The notes below the pieces were generated by a model. That model was not told the DNA's origin and made no database searches. It saw only the letters and a list, made by a program, of their open reading frames with translations. Position numbers and translations under genes: made by a program. A stretch of 64,000 nucleotides of DNA from Haliotis asinina (lineage: Eukaryota; Mollusca; Gastropoda; Lepetellida; Haliotidae). The DNA lies in assembly GCF_037392515.1 (NCBI RefSeq), contig NC_090290.1, forward strand, positions 32,571,753 to 32,635,752, written 5' to 3'. Below, one piece after another: positions 1-13,244 of the stretch (positions are counted from its first letter, which is position 1; each line of letters opens with the position of its first letter).

Positions 1-1440
1 CTTATATCTCCCTTGGTGGATCGAACGTTTGCGGAGGAATTTGTTTAGAGATGTTTATCCCTTTTCACCACCTGTACGTAGACACGTCTCTGCACAGGAG
101 TGAGGGTGCTCACCTCCTTGATCACCAAGTGCCAGGGGAGTGGTCTCAAGCAGATCATGCTTGTCACATCAACATTCTAGAGCTTAGAGCTGAGGACAGT
201 GATCCTTTCCATCATTCATGGGCAAGACCTTCTACTAGCGACTTTCCTCATGATCCAGTCAGACAACACTGCAGTGGTGTGGCACATCATTTGGATGGGG
301 TCAATGGGGTCACCTCAACTTCTGGAATGGACACAACAGTTCCTCAACCTGGTGCACTCTCTCAAGAAAATGGTTCCAGCAAGCCATATTCCAGGAGTGA
401 AGAATGTCATTGTGGACTTGCGGTCAAGCCGTCCTTCTCTGACAGAGAGGAAGCTTCATCCAGAGGTGTTCAGGACCTTTTGCCTTCCATTGACGAGTCA
501 ATCAATCATCAGTAGCCTCAGTTTGTCTCCACTTCCGAACCAATTGGCTTGGGGTCAATTCCGTGGGAGGATCTCAAAGCTTACCCAGGGGATATCCCTA
601 CTTTCGGTCGCGCCCTTCATGCCAGCCAGAAGTTGGTTTGTAGATCTTCTGGAGCTTGCCGAATCCAATCCAGTTACACTTCCCTATTGTGAAAATTTAC
701 TGGTCTCTGCTCACGCTCCATCTTCATGTCTGGTGCATCTTCATCAGTCATTGACAGCTAAAGGATATTCTAAGCTTGTAGTTGCTACCATTACTACGGC
801 ACATAACACCTCCACCAGGTCTGGCTTCACTTTAGATGGTAGCAGAATACCTTCAGCATCTTAGAACCTCGAAGAAGCTTCAAGACTCTACAATATTGAC
901 TTTTGGCCATCCATACTACAGTTGTTGCATCGACTTCAAATTTGAAGATATCCACTGTCCCTGAACTCCAGTCTCTACTGAGGTCTTATAAGCTGGCCGA
1001 CCAGTCCCAGAAATTCTGACCTCCGGCTTGGGATCTTTCCATTATTCTTACTCACCTTACATCAGCAGATTATGAACCTCTGGAAGAGAAAGATTTTGAG
1101 CATTTCACCTTTAAGACCCCTTTTCTTTTAGCCCTGGTCACAGCTGCTGCAAAGGTTTTTCTTGGTTTGCGGTGGGATTTTCTTACCAAAAATCAATTAC
1201 TGGATCAGCTGGACTGTACCTTTATGATTCTACTGCTGCCTACATAGCAGCTTCTAAGGACTGCTGCAGGTTACGGAAGTGACTTTTCATCCCGCTGTTT
1301 GTTGCATCTACTTTGGAATTCTCTCGTACTCCCTTGGTGGATGCTCCCTATCCTGATGCGCATCACAGATTACAGAAAGTTCCAATATGAGAATGACAGA
1401 TACAGATTGTCACATGATCATCTGAGCATGCAGCATGAGC
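1..1440 (+). mobile_element. Decayed DIRS-like (tyrosine-recombinase) retroelement, RNase H to YR part
   Basis: The conceptual product is broken into several frames. Around 75-185 it reads as the RNase H start of DIRS-type elements (VDTSLHRSEGAHLLD, then WSQADHACHINILELRA). After a frameshift near 190-250 it continues with QSDNTAVVWHI and later IPGVKNVIVDLRS, the SDN and HIPG..N..AD..SR parts of the same domain. Around 640-860 a segment resembles the N-terminal SAM-like part of DIRS tyrosine recombinases (LTAKGYSKLVVATITTAHNTSTRSG). Around 1020-1200 the recombinase core PAWDLSIILTHL ... FKTPFLLALVTAA is visible. Stops and frameshifts make it a dead copy. Its RT domain would lie upstream of base 1. 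The family call rests on domain order RT/RH then YR and on motif memory; the exact clade is uncertain. Confidence 0.75.
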
Positions 1441-1790
1441 ATGGAGATGATTGACAGGTTCCGATGTCAGGGTGGGGACAGAGGTCGGGTGGTTAGAGGC
1501 CAGTTAAAGATTTGATTCAACTTAGCTCATAGCACATTACAATTTCACAGATTGTGTTGTTGTATAATGTTTGTGTTGTTGCAAGATGTTTGTGTTGTGT
1601 AATTCTTGCTTTTGGTGGTGTTTATATTCTGTCTCACAGTCCCTGAAGCACATTATTTTCCCTTCTGCCACGTTTTTTCTGCAGTGATTTTCTCTGATTT
1701 CTGTGGGTCTCCATTTCAATTAAAAAATGGGTTTGTTTGTTACTATCAAACCTTTATATATTCAGAGACCAAGTATTAGTCTATGGTGTT
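1441..1790. other. Non-coding spacer
   Basis: T-rich spacer between the DIRS relic and a minisatellite. It holds short GTTGTTGTATAATG-like repeats at 1555-1600 and nothing else I can support. Confidence 0.4.
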
Positions 1791-1794
1791 TATT

Positions 1795-2035
1795 TTGTTG
1801 TAGGATGTTTTGGTTTTGTATAATAATTTTGTAGGTGTATTTCTGTTGTAGGGTGTATTTCTGTTGTAGGTTTTTTTCTGTTGTAGGTGTTTTTCTGTTG
1901 TAGGGTGTATTTCTGTTGTAGGATGTTTTTCTGTTGTAGGATGTTTTTCTGTTGTAGGATGTTTTTCTGTTGTAGGTGTTTTTCTGTTGTAGGATGTTTT
2001 TCTGTTGTAGGTGTTTTTCTGTTGTAGGTGGGTTT
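1795..2035. repeat. Minisatellite, TTCTGTTGTAGG core
   Basis: About a dozen imperfect head-to-tail copies of a 16-19 bp unit built on TTTTTCTGTTGTAGG followed by ATG or TG. Unit length varies by a few bases. Apparent Asn/Thr/Lys-rich reading frames on the minus strand are only translations of this repeat. Confidence 0.9.
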
Positions 2036-2115
2036 TTTTTGGTTTTATGGTGCTTTGTTATTATGTTTGTTGTATCGCGTTCGTGTTGAATGTGATGGTG
2101 ATGTTTGTGGTGCAC

Positions 2116-2640
2116 GATGTTGATGTCTGAGTTATATGTGCTCCCAGATTAAGCATTGAAACTGAGTGTGTTCAAATTCAGTGTCTGGACAAATTATTGT
2201 TAACGCACAAGTACAAATCAAATTAAGTAAGTTGTAATTACCTCCAATCTGACTCTCAGCATTAAATGATGTTTCTGTAATCAGTTTACATGAAAACGGT
2301 GGTTTGATCCCTATAAGCCTAATGGCCAATTTGGGAGGTTTTATATTGCAGTAATAGGCTCACATGAGCTTGATTAACATTTATATTATGCGACTGCTTG
2401 GCACTAGCTCAGATTACTGTCATTTAGATGCATTTAATTCAGATGTTACTGAAGATTTGTATTTGGAGATTGACCATCTTGAAATAAACAGGTCAGGGAA
2501 GATTTTCACTTCATCAGCGTGGATAACTGGAAGAACAATATTAGTACCTCCACATAGGAATTAGGGTACAAAAGAACAATGCACCCTTATCTGTGTTTAA
2601 AGCCTGTGTCGTACCTTTCAGAAAGGTAGCTGAATGGACA
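2116..2640. other. Non-coding, no recognisable feature
   Basis: A 66-codon open frame at 2364-2564 has no similarity I can recognise and no convincing splice or start context. I see no repeat or element here. Confidence 0.3.
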
Positions 2641-2689
2641 ATCCCCAGGTGACACATAGATTTCCCTCAACCACACCCACACTGTCTCA

Positions 2690-2915
2690 CACCCACTTAC
2701 CAACACCTTCACTGACTCACACCATCTGACTCACACCTCACTGACCCACCCTCACTGACCCGCACCCTCACTGAGTCACACAATCACTGACTCACACGCT
2801 CACTGACTCACACCCTCACTGGACCACACCCTTGCTGACCCACACCCTCACTGACTCACATCTCACTGACCCACACCCTCACTCACTCACACCTTCACTT
2901 ACCCTCACCCTTCTT
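2690..2915. repeat. Degenerate satellite of CTCACTGACYCACACC units
   Basis: Roughly fourteen tandem copies of a 15-16 bp unit (CCCTCACTGACTCACA and variants), decaying at both ends. Confidence 0.9.
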
Positions 2916-2929
2916 ATAACTAACCAACA

Positions 2930-4600
2930 TGTCCCGGATTCACATGCTCAGAAATCCCAGGCTGTGCTGCCCATGTTGCTGCTATTTAGAGCCAGTCAAG
3001 ATGCTGTGTAACTTTGTTGACTAGAGTATGAAACATCTGGCTTGACCCATCCTGCATGTGGTAGACTGATTATCAAGTTGGCATTCCCAGGTGATCATCC
3101 ATCCATGTCCTGGATCTGACTGACCACCAGACTCTTTGTACATGCAAGCCCTTTTAAGAAATTCACTTGTTTAGTGACATCCCCATTTGAGATTTGCTAC
3201 TACAGGACCATCTTCACTGAAGCATTGACCAAGTTAATTGTCTCATATCTGCTGTCTTTGTTACATGTGGGCTGACTATTCTGGAATAGAACTGTATGAC
3301 ACAGTTGCAGTTCATACATGCAAATGCTTAGAATGGCTCCAAAGCTATATAAGGGTTTGTTTATGTATGAAATGCACCTGATTTAGTGTTGTTCAATAAA
3401 ACTATTTATGATTCTACCCAGGAAAATACATTTAGTACTTACCTCAATCGAATGCAAGTTTTGTCACTGAAATCTGGTAATCATATCAACTATATTTATA
3501 GGGGTATATCAATTTACCACAAAATATTCTTATTCTAGGTAACGCATGGGAAACTAGAGTATCATGACCAGACGGACTGGGTGGTCAGTGTCCTGGTTGA
3601 TTCCATGTTGTCATACCAAACGTCTTCGGGGGATGTACAAAAAGTTTTGAGTCTAAAATACTTCTGATGTATGCATGATAAAAATGACAGTATGATATGG
3701 AAGAGTGGCTTATATTGTGCACATAAATGTAATATTGACATGCGCATGTCACTAGTTTATGGTCATGTGATCACATGTACCCCTACAGAATGTCAGAGTT
3801 GGATAAGCCTGAGTACAGAGCAGTCATTATGGTTTTGGTCCTCCAGGGCCACCCGGTAAAGCACATTTAAGAGTGAATGACAGTAGTTTGAGTACTGAGT
3901 GCTATAGGATACTAGTACTGCTGTCAATGACTCTTCTATGGGCCCTTTTGATAGCCAGTTGTATTTCTCTCCAAGACTCCTGTACAAGTTGTTTTGGTGT
4001 AGATATATGGTGGTATGGTTATTGCATTAATCAACAAACACAGAAAGTGGACCTACAGCATGAGGGTTGATGGACAGTTGAAGTCATCAGCCTGAGATTC
4101 GTCATATATCTATTGACCAGGAGACTGTTTCGTGGAGAGTGATCACCTGATGACCAGCACTCCAGATTTGTGTCCATCAATTACCCAGGACAGCCGGACA
4201 AGACCACAGCATATGATTGATGAGGATCACAAGTGTCCACTGACCACAGAACCTATAGTTACTTCCGCCCATTCTTGTGGTCATTCCATTACTGATCATC
4301 CACACCAGATAATACTTAGCAAGACAGTGTTCAGAAGGTCAACTTAGGGTTGATGTATATAATCATGGTCTTCAACATGAAGAACATAATTGCCAGAGTT
4401 CCACTGATGCTGTTCCTTGTCACTGTTATCATTAAAGCATTTAGTGGCAACTGCCAAATGACGGAATTCTTTACAGCCCATGGGTTTCTGTAATAATGAA
4501 TATGCTGCAAGTTACCTACTTGTCCTCAACAGGTGAATTTGTTGCTATAACAACAGAATATGGGTATCTATTAAGTTCGGATCAGTTGGTTTCCAGATGG
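2930..4600. other. Non-coding stretch
   Basis: Short open frames only (for example 4132-4347, whose text repeats TGACCACCAG-like words). No splice-flanked coding segment, RNA gene or transposon domain recognised. Confidence 0.3.
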
Positions 4601-4610
4601 CATTGGGGTT

Positions 4611-4735
4611 GATGGGGTAGCCTAGTGGGTTCATTGGTTCGATTTTCCACATGGGCACAATGTGTGAAGTCCATTCTGGTGTCTGCGCATGATTTTCCCA
4701 GAATAAGTGAAAGTAAATCCCAACTCACTCATTCC
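4611..4735 (+). mobile_element. SINE, tRNA-derived (short form), diverged
   Basis: Starts GGGGTAGCCTAGTGGGTTC and has a B-box-like GGTTCGATTTTCC. It then reads CACATGGGCACAATGTGTGAAGTCC and ends in AACTCACTCATTCC. The central GATATTGCTGGAATATTGC part is mutated. Same family as the clearer minus-strand copy at 19,957-20,122. Confidence 0.75.
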
Positions 4736-5154
4736 AAATGGCATGCTTGTAGTTGCTGAGCATTATAGCAAGAGCCACTGTTGCAAGAAGTTTATTGCAA
4801 TTTTATTCACGGGAACTGAAAATCAATTTCTTACAGGTAGCTTTTGAATGTTGTATAGAGTCAGTACAACCCCATGGCAAGAGCCAGCCTTGGTCAGAGA
4901 ATTTAACCCTAGAGCCTAACATCTTTGTTTTCTATCTATTTTAACTAAAATTGTAAAACAATGATGCTCAGTTGCATTGCACAGTCTGAAACACTACAGG
5001 TGTTGCTTAATTAATTTTTATGTACAGAAGATGCACTACAGGTCTTTACATGGCATATAGAAGTAATTTGTACATACGAAAGAGAGTTGAATGGATGTCA
5101 CCTTGTTTACTATTGATGACGGAGGAAGGACATGCTACATAATATAGACGTTGA

Positions 5155-5179
5155 CATCACTCACTCACTCACTCACTCT
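5155..5179. repeat. (CACT)n microsatellite
   Basis: Five to six CACT units, probably the tail of an otherwise eroded SINE. Confidence 0.7.
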
Positions 5180-6300
5180 TAGCTACATGGTCCAATATTG
5201 ACTCAGTTACGGCTGTTTAATACACCATCATTGTCACTTGGCTACACTGTGTAGCAATGTCTCAGCTGATGTGTGTAGTTGATAAAGAAAATTAGTTCAG
5301 TCAGATTGTAAATATCTTGAATGGGTCAGCTATCTTTGATTGGCCTGTACCATAGAGTGTAGTCAAATAGGAAAATTATCAATGTCTTCCACAAAGTGTG
5401 TGAATCCCCGCGTCAGGTAATTACCCAGCATGTCTCAGTCGGGACTAAGTACATCCATCAGTTTTCTTCTCAAAAATTGCTTTTCAATATTCTGTCAGTT
5501 GCTAGCTGCAGCTGGTTGCCACTTGAGACAACAGAGACAAATTTCTTTACATCATTGTAAATGATGTGTAATGTGCATCTGTGAGAGTGAGAGATACAGG
5601 GTGCTAGGTTAGATCTTCAACAGAGGCTGGGGGTACATGATGTAAATCTAGATACGTATGAAGAAGTACAGATGTACCTTATGTATGTGAGTTTACATTT
5701 GTTTGTATGCTGTTTTAAACTTTGTACATATTTAGTTCATACACCGTGAAAGTTGTCAGCTTATGTCAGTGAGTCTTTCCTGTAAACTTTGTGTCTTGTC
5801 TTCGCCTTTTGTGAAACCAGAAGGCTCATGAAGGAGAAACAGTGCAAGGATGATCCTAGTATAATCTTGACTTGTAAGTATGAGATACCCCAATAACTTA
5901 ATGAGTCTAGTGACTGCAAGAGTTGTGTGCTCCCTAAGAAGTTGACCTTGATAATAACATGTGGTGTTGAGATTGACATCTAATAATCGAGGGGGAAAGT
6001 TGCCATCGCCTTGATGTACTAGTTGCCTGGACGTTTGCGCCATATAAATATCCTATTATAATGATAGTGGAGCATCAAGCAAGCTTGAATATAAACCCAG
6101 TGTTGCTGCATGTATGACTTAGTATTGTGCAGTCACTTATGGCAGCTGAGGCTGGTTTCAAGGCATCAATAGTGACGATCTGGTTATTGAAACTTGAAGT
6201 GAGTTGGTCACATCATCCAATCATGTGCATTTATGAAATGTGTCATGTTCTGTTTGAAACTTTATTTTCTTGGTTTCTTGTAGTCTGTTTTCTTTCAGAC
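5180..6300. other. Non-coding stretch
   Basis: A 95-codon minus-strand frame at 5756-6043 is open by chance as far as I can judge: no family motif and no splice context. Nothing else recognised. Confidence 0.3.
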
Positions 6301-6305
6301 AAGAC

Positions 6306-6565
6306 CTGTGAAGGTCCTGGAGTAGAATAGGCCTTCAGCAACCCATGCTTGTCATAAAAGGCGACTATGCTTGTCGTAAGAGGCGACTTACGAGATCGGG
6401 TGGTTAGACTCTCTGACTTGGTTGACATGTAATCGGTTCCCAGTTGCGCAAAATGATACTCATATTTTTGGTCACTGGATTGTGTGGCCCAGACGCGATT
6501 ATTTACAGATTGCCGCCATATAGCTGGAATATTGCTGAGTGCGGCGTATGACAAAGCTCACTCTT
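6306..6565 (+). mobile_element. SINE, long form
   Basis: Begins TGTGAAGGTCCTGGAGTAGAAT, contains CAACCCATGCTTGTCATAA and GGCGACTTACGAGATCGGGT, then TCACTGGATTGTGTGGCCCAGAC. It ends GCCATATAGCTGGAATATTG, CTGAGTGCGGCG and CTCACTC. Related copies lie at 21,085-21,245 and 26,861-27,088 (plus) and 33,030-33,270 (minus). Confidence 0.85.
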
Positions 6566-6895
6566 TCAAACAAGAAATAATACAGTATATAATGTTTCTG
6601 TCATTGTGTACACTGCTTAATTTCAAGTCACCATTTTATGACACCTGGTTCACCATTGGCCAAGCAATCCAAATTACAATGTTTAATGTGTGATGATATG
6701 ACAATACAGTAATTGTATCATGATACAAGGATCACCGTATGATAGGTTGATCAACTACTCCTGTGTCACTTCACATTCTACACAAGACCAAATGTTTTCC
6801 GTTAGGCTTACACAGTACCATTACATTGTCTTAAAAATAACCAATTCATTAACAGCCACTAAATGTATATATGTGCATGTTATGACCTTGACGCA

Positions 6896-8120
6896 ATAAG
6901 GCTGAGAGACACGTATGTGCGGCAAGTTAATTAGCTTCTCACATCAAGAGCCGAGTATGGGCGGTAATAAAAAACACTGCTTATTCAGCGAGAGCCACAC
7001 ATGGTCGTCACCAGAAAGCACCTCTCATTCAGCGAGAGACTCACATGTGCGTTAAACATTTTAAATTCGTACTATACATATTATTTCCATCAATTTAGCA
7101 GTACTTTCAATTTACAGTTACTTTCTGTGTTAATCAGAAGAACTATTAATGTGTTTTGATAACAATTGCTGGCAATGTCATGGGCTTATACAGGTAGATG
7201 AACACACGAGATGTTGTTACAGGAGGTAAGTGTTTGTTACTCGTCATTGGAAGTGAATACTAAAATACTATATTTGCACATTGATTGAATTAACAGGGAC
7301 AAGGTCACAAAACCTTCTTCTAAATTAAATCATTCATTCATTTGTTATAATAGTTTATATAATGAATCGAAGACATAAATAGCAATACTGTCTTACACCC
7401 ATGTTTGTATAGATTTCAAATAAACCAAGATACTAATTTAGACCTAACTCAATTGTGACTACTGATTTTAGATAATTCTAAAGTTGATAATAATACATAA
7501 TCAAATATGGAATATCGACTCATAATATATATATATACATAATATATATTACACATAAACCATACAAAGCTAACTGAAGCATTTTGCTCAAGCTGTTGAA
7601 AGTTTCATGTTGATTTGAAATGTGATTTTTCAATGCAATTTACATAAGCATTGTGTAAGAAACGTTTGTATTTGATCTCTGTAATTATCTTATCCAGTGT
7701 AATTATCACATGTATCAGATCCATTGTCAATAAAAGGAGGATAATATATCAGTTACGGAATTAATACGCTTGTGCATAATCATTAATCAGAGAAGATTAA
7801 TGAGATATTTGAACACTTCTTTCAACCTCGAAATAACAGCCTCTGGCAGAATGCATGTCCAGGTAAAGTTTTGTTCCATGACAAGTGTAAAACAAACTAA
7901 TGTGCATTGGACAGCCTTTAAAACAAAAAGCTGTTTTATGGGGTCACGCCCATTATCAATCTTCTGATCCTCATTCGCATTCAAAACAAATATGCATTCT
8001 TAATAAATTTTGTGGGGGAGATTCAACTGCAAGTGTATACATTATAATAAGGCAGTATTTTTTTTAATTCTATAATACATGTACTTGAATTATGATATTC
8101 ATTCATAACAATGTGCAGAT
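6896..8120 (+). repeat. Dispersed ~1.2-kb repeat, copy 1
   Basis: Aligns by eye along its whole length, with many substitutions and small indels, with 62,808-64,000 in the same orientation. Shared landmarks are CACGTATGTG, TTTTGATAACAATTGCT, TGTTGTTACAGGAGGTAAGT, CACATTGATTGAATTAA, GATAATATATCAGTTACGG and ACATGTACTTGAATTATGAT. No coding capacity seen; it carries a (TA)n stretch near 7527-7550. It may be a non-autonomous element or a piece of a larger one. Confidence 0.85.
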
Positions 8121-9670
8121 TATATTAAAATGTTCAGCAAGTCATTATGTTTGATGTACAAGTAGTGTGGTTGGATTGGGTTATCCGAGGTAATAATGAT
8201 CAGATTGTAGCACTTTGAGAGCTTTAAGGAAAAATAAACTCGCCAACGTGCTTGTTAATCCTTACGATTATTTATGTTCACGATCCGCAAACTTTTTCAT
8301 GATAGCTAGTGTTCATAAAGCCGAAATCCAGCATATCGATTGGTCAGTGATCTAGCCAATAATCAATCTGTATCCAAGCTGTCTAGTGACCAAACATGCT
8401 CTTCAGAAATTTAGCCCCCGCCCCATCACCTGTCATTTCCCATGTGGCACGTATCTCATGATACAATTGGTCATAGATAGCAAATCAGCCACTGTATTGA
8501 ACAGTTGAGATACAAAACGTCCTATTCGGGATCTTTGATGATGCCCCATCCCATGACCCTTTGTCTTATATATGTGCAAGGAATAGTATTTTACAATATG
8601 TATGCATGTATGTTCGTATGATAACATGAATTTTCTGCATTAAATCTAGATGAACCAAACTGTGAATCTGCTCCATGTAAGTCACAGACTAACTTATTAG
8701 TACTTACCTTAAAATATTCAGTATACACCAGCAATGTATCAGCGAAAACGCTTCTTTCACAGAAGATTATTAAGCATGTACGTAAATTCTTCTTTACTGC
8801 CATTGACATAGATGTTTTGAAAAATTTAACTTCATACAATGATATGAGAGGGGCAGTTTGTTTAAGTATATCTTACATTCAAACAATACAAACGTGTTAA
8901 GAAAATACATATGTACACGCCTCCAAAAGTCTACAAGAGAAAGTACAATAAAATTACATAAAATGTTACATATATTACATGTATTCACACCTGCTTTCTT
9001 TCAACATATATCTTTACAACGCAATTAAACAATTAAACAATCAGGACTTGCTCATATTACAAGACAGTTTCCTGTAATCTCTGAAACCTGCCAGGGACAT
9101 CAGGCATGAATAGCCCTAATTAGTCTCTCCACAGCCAGCCAGGCAATCAGCACGGGGTTCCAGGTGTTGAGAAGTGAAGAGACTCTCGATCTTAATGAGT
9201 TAAAGCCACAATAACAAAAACAAATTTTTTGCTAAGTTAACCAGTTCTCTTTCTGATTACAGGAAACTGAACATTCCATCCAGATATCAGCACCAAATGT
9301 CACCCAGTATATCTCAGCACACATTCAATATAAATCATTATGTTAAGAAAAGAAAACGACATTAAATGTTGAAATATACGGTTATTTTAATCACTGGCTG
9401 GATGTACATTTTAGAAACACAAAACACTTGCACTAAATCATCCAATGATACCTGTCAGATTATTCAGTGTGCATTAGATGTGCTATGAAACATACTTGTT
9501 ACACTGCAGAATCTGATTTCTGATTTGTGTAGTATAACCCTCACACAAGTGATATTGATGTAAAAACATAAATGGTATGCCATTTCTCTAGTATTGCCCA
9601 GTTAGCTGTAAATTGCAGAATCTGCAGGGTCTTGTTTACTTTTGTCCCTTGCAGTGTGCTATCTCCAAAT
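8121..9670. other. AT-rich non-coding stretch
   Basis: Only short chance frames. No exon, RNA gene or element recognised. Confidence 0.3.
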
Positions 9671-9682
9671 CCAGGTGATCCA

Positions 9683-10066
9683 AGCAGCAGGTGGCCGAGT
9701 GGGCTCTGAATGCAAGGACCCACTAATCATGAGTTTGAATCCCATCTGCACCTCAGTTATGCATGCTAGTCTTATATTCCTTTCTATGGATTGTACCTCA
9801 GTGACAGTTGATTATCATTTGTGTCAGATTATGGACTCAATTAGCTAAAAAGGTATTTGTTGGGATGAGATTTTTCCATGAATCCACTGAATTTCTCAGA
9901 TTTAATCGCATTAGGGTCATTCATCATACATGTTACATTGTTTCACTTAGTAAGACACACAAGACCCCCAGCTCATTTTCCTCTTTTTTTCTCACTCATA
10001 CCCATTGTGATCCCTGTATTTGAGCTGAGATACAAAGTCCAGCCAAACTCACTGATTCACTGTCTC
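9683..10066 (+). mobile_element. Diverged SINE-like segment with tRNA-like head
   Basis: GGTGGCCGAGTGG resembles a pol III A box and GAGTTTGAATCCC, about 45 bases on, resembles a B box. A weak SINE-like end with CCAAACTCACTGATTCACTG lies at 10,041-10,060. The middle does not match the other SINE copies, so the two ends may be unrelated. Confidence 0.35.
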
Positions 10067-10069
10067 ACA

Positions 10070-11360
10070 CTGAGCAGTTTCTTTATTGACAGTTCAATGG
10101 AAATGTCTTGGCTTATGGAAATTGAATTAGGTCAAGCACAGAAGTGATCATGAGTTTACTGAGTAGCAGGACCCCTGGTATTGGTATGATACAGGGGATT
10201 ATCTTTGTTCACAGACAGATCAACATTCTGGGATTCAACCTACAAAGATGTAGCACTCTCTCAGGGAACACAGTATTACTTGTTTTGTCAGGGGATGATT
10301 TCACACCGCAGGGAAAGAAATTAAATGTGGTCTCATTAGTTGTGTTATTTTCCCTGATGATCTACTTCTCCCAATGTTTCTCCATGATGAGCAATGACAG
10401 CGATGAAAGTAATTTGCTCAATACACTCCACCAGATCCAATTGCTGTCAGTCTGCTAGAATATAAGCTTTAGGCAGTGTGGTGTAAGTGGCTGGCCTGGT
10501 GGAATAGACTGTAACCATCTACTTTCCAGTGATCATTGATTCAGTGCCGAACATACAAGAATATATTCTGTAGGCTTCTTAAAGGGGCTGTTCAAATTAA
10601 TGGTGTTTGGTGATAACAGAGGTAATTACAGGAATAGGTGTGTTATTCTGATTTTATGAACCTGTGTCCATATTCTTATCTGGACTCATGTCCTCATCCT
10701 TCAGTAATGTCTGTATTCATCTTCTTTGATGGCAACAGACTAATAAAACAGATACTGCAGCAAAAAATGATTGTCCTTGAAGCTGATGGGGAAAAGGGGA
10801 AATGGTCAGTTATACATGATGTGGGTTGTTGTTTTATGTCAGTATTCTGCAATTTGTCCTTTACACTTTAAATGCTGCTCTAAGAATCATTCTTGTCTCT
10901 GTTGTGCTGTATGTTAGAAGTTGAAGTTTGAAGTAAATGAAACCTACCATGCATGGGTGTTGTAATGATACCATCAGTACATGTTCTAACAGGGATGTAG
11001 TAATCAGTCTGTCTATGCGTTCTCTCATTTTTGTGTGTCTGGCAGTAATCCTTCGTTGGTCTCTTTCATACTATCTTAAGCAAAATTCTTAAATTATGCT
11101 TTGCATACCAAAAGACCATGTTATCACCAGGGACTTAAGGTTATATTCTTTAAATGTATGATTCTTATGAATACTACCTCTAACACTTGATTACTTTTTT
11201 CCTAAATTTTGTCTTTGAATCCTTGTCTATGTTCAGCTTGAATAGAAAGTTTCCATGGTTTTGTGTTGTCTTTCTCCCAAGTGCTCCTCCTGGTGTTATG
11301 TTTATGTGCAGGAATTATCTCTCTAAACAAAAGCAAGGGAAACCTCAAATTATTTCCTTG
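10070..11360. other. Non-coding stretch
   Basis: Contains a 104-codon plus frame (10,144-10,458) without recognisable motifs. No transposon or exon seen. Confidence 0.3.
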
Positions 11361-11376
11361 GATACGATTCACTCAA

Positions 11377-11850
11377 CATGACATCCCACCTTTTTACTGA
11401 ACATCCCTCCCTTTACTCAACATCACATCCCTGGATGACTCTTTCACTCAACATGACATCCCACCTTTTTACTGAACATCCCTCCCTTTACTCAACATCA
11501 CATCCCTGGATGACTCTTTCACTCAACGTGACATCCCTCCCTTTCACTGATCATGACATTTCCATTCACTCAACATAACATTGTTTCCTTTTACTGAACA
11601 TAACATCACACTCTTTCACTGAGCATGACATCCCTCCCTTTCATTTAGCGTGACATTGCTTGTCACTGAACATGACAGCCTCCCTTTCACTGAACATAAC
11701 ATCCCTCCCTTTTATTCAGCGTGACGTTTCTTGTCACTGAACATGACAGAATTTCACTCAGCATGACACTCCACTCTTTCGCTGAATGTGACATCACTTG
11801 ACATCTATCGGGTGTTTTTAAACGTGACATCCCTTCCTTTCCCTGGATGT
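11377..11850. repeat. Minisatellite: 75-bp perfect duplication followed by ~28-bp degenerate units
   Basis: A 75-bp unit starting TGACATCCCACCTTTTTACT is present twice in succession (about 11,379-11,528). It then dissolves into shorter units built from CACTCAACATGACATCCCTCCCTTT up to about 11,850. The open frame across the first part simply repeats 25 residues twice. Confidence 0.9.
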
Positions 11851-11899
11851 GACTTTCCTCCATTTCGATGAAGATGACATCCGTCATGTTCACAGAACA

Positions 11900-13240
11900 G
11901 AAACATCAAAACGAGACCATTTGTCACAGCAACCATTTTGCAATTACCAAGGGATTTTTTGGCAAATGCTTCTTTTAGCGCCTTTGTTGAGACAATTTAA
12001 TTCGTTGACAGTTTTCTGCATCAGGGTCAAATTGAGATAAATGTGAAACTTAATGTATATTATACAACTTGATAGTGGCTTCATGTACGAGGCTGTCACA
12101 GGATTGATGGCAGTATTGCATGCCTGTCTGAAGCCATGTGAGATGGTTCTGGTTGCCTGATAACTTAGTTTTGTGTTGAACACATCCCACATGGGCAGAC
12201 ACAGCATATTCTTGTTCTTGGTATATAAGGATTGTACAAGACTGTAGTGTGGACTTGTCTAGGTGTACCCACCCTTTGATGTAGTTGCATTATAAAACTC
12301 TATTTCCAGGTCTGTCAGTCTTCATTGCGGCAATTATGTATGTTTTATGCCTTCCACACATGCACACACTGTCTATGACGGAAGCTGTTGCAGAGAATAG
12401 GGCTGCAACCATTCCACTGTGAGGCAAAACATATGACAGACATTTGGTTACAACTAAGTACTTTAAGTGAAGGATACAATAACAAGTTACGTGTTGATGT
12501 ATTATTCGTTATTTTCTGTGAAGGGCTACCTGTACTGTACTGTACTGTACTGATTATTTTACCAAATAGACAGTGTTATTCTGTCTATAACATGTGGGAT
12601 TCATAGTCCCTGTCAGACATCCATGTGCAGCCTGAATTTGTCTTGAAGGGTATATGGGTTTATTGCCTCTGGCAGACATTATTTATCTCCTACACAGGAA
12701 CTGTAGTGTTTTGTCGGGATCATGTGAACTAATCCAATCTCAAACAAGGTAAGAAGGTAAGAAAAACCAGTGGAACCATTGACAGATGAGACTAATGACT
12801 AAATTATTTTTTTAGGAAAAGATCGTCACTGCAAAAGAGCGTCATAAGTCATGCCCACGGAAGTTGTTTACGTCTGAGCATTTACAGCTTCTCGACAACA
12901 CCTCAGCACGGGTGGTCAAAGATGGATAATTATGAAAATGAAAACAGTAGAAACTGAAAAACAAAACTCACCAAGACGGGTGCTCCTTCCTGTGACCCTA
13001 TGTTTTGATGTGTGAGTTTCAGGACGCGACCAACAAATCACGGAACTGAGCCAAGAATTCTCCGAAGATGGCCGATCTTGTTTCAAGTATTACCGACATT
13101 GTTTCCGATAGGGACGTTGTGTTTATGTTATTGCCGCTAAACTTCTGATATCGCTGCAATTGTTTCATGAGTGGATTGCGTTTGTTTACATTTGAGATGC
13201 AATTCCTTCAAATTTGCCGTAATTCCTTCCATTACCTAGG
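11900..13240. other. Non-coding stretch
   Basis: Contains an ACTGT pentanucleotide run at 12,533-12,553. No gene or element recognised. Confidence 0.35.
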
Positions 13241-13244
13241 GGGG

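Noticed and set aside
1762-2115. 117-aa Asn/Thr/Lys-rich minus-strand protein
   Set aside because: Translation of the TTCTGTTGTAGG minisatellite.
5756-6043. 95-aa minus-strand frame as a gene
   Set aside because: No family motif, no splice or promoter context, and a nested out-of-frame frame of similar length. Most likely chance.
9683-9746. tRNA gene
   Set aside because: A- and B-box-like sequences are present, but no cloverleaf with a plausible anticodon arm can be folded. It looks like a SINE head.
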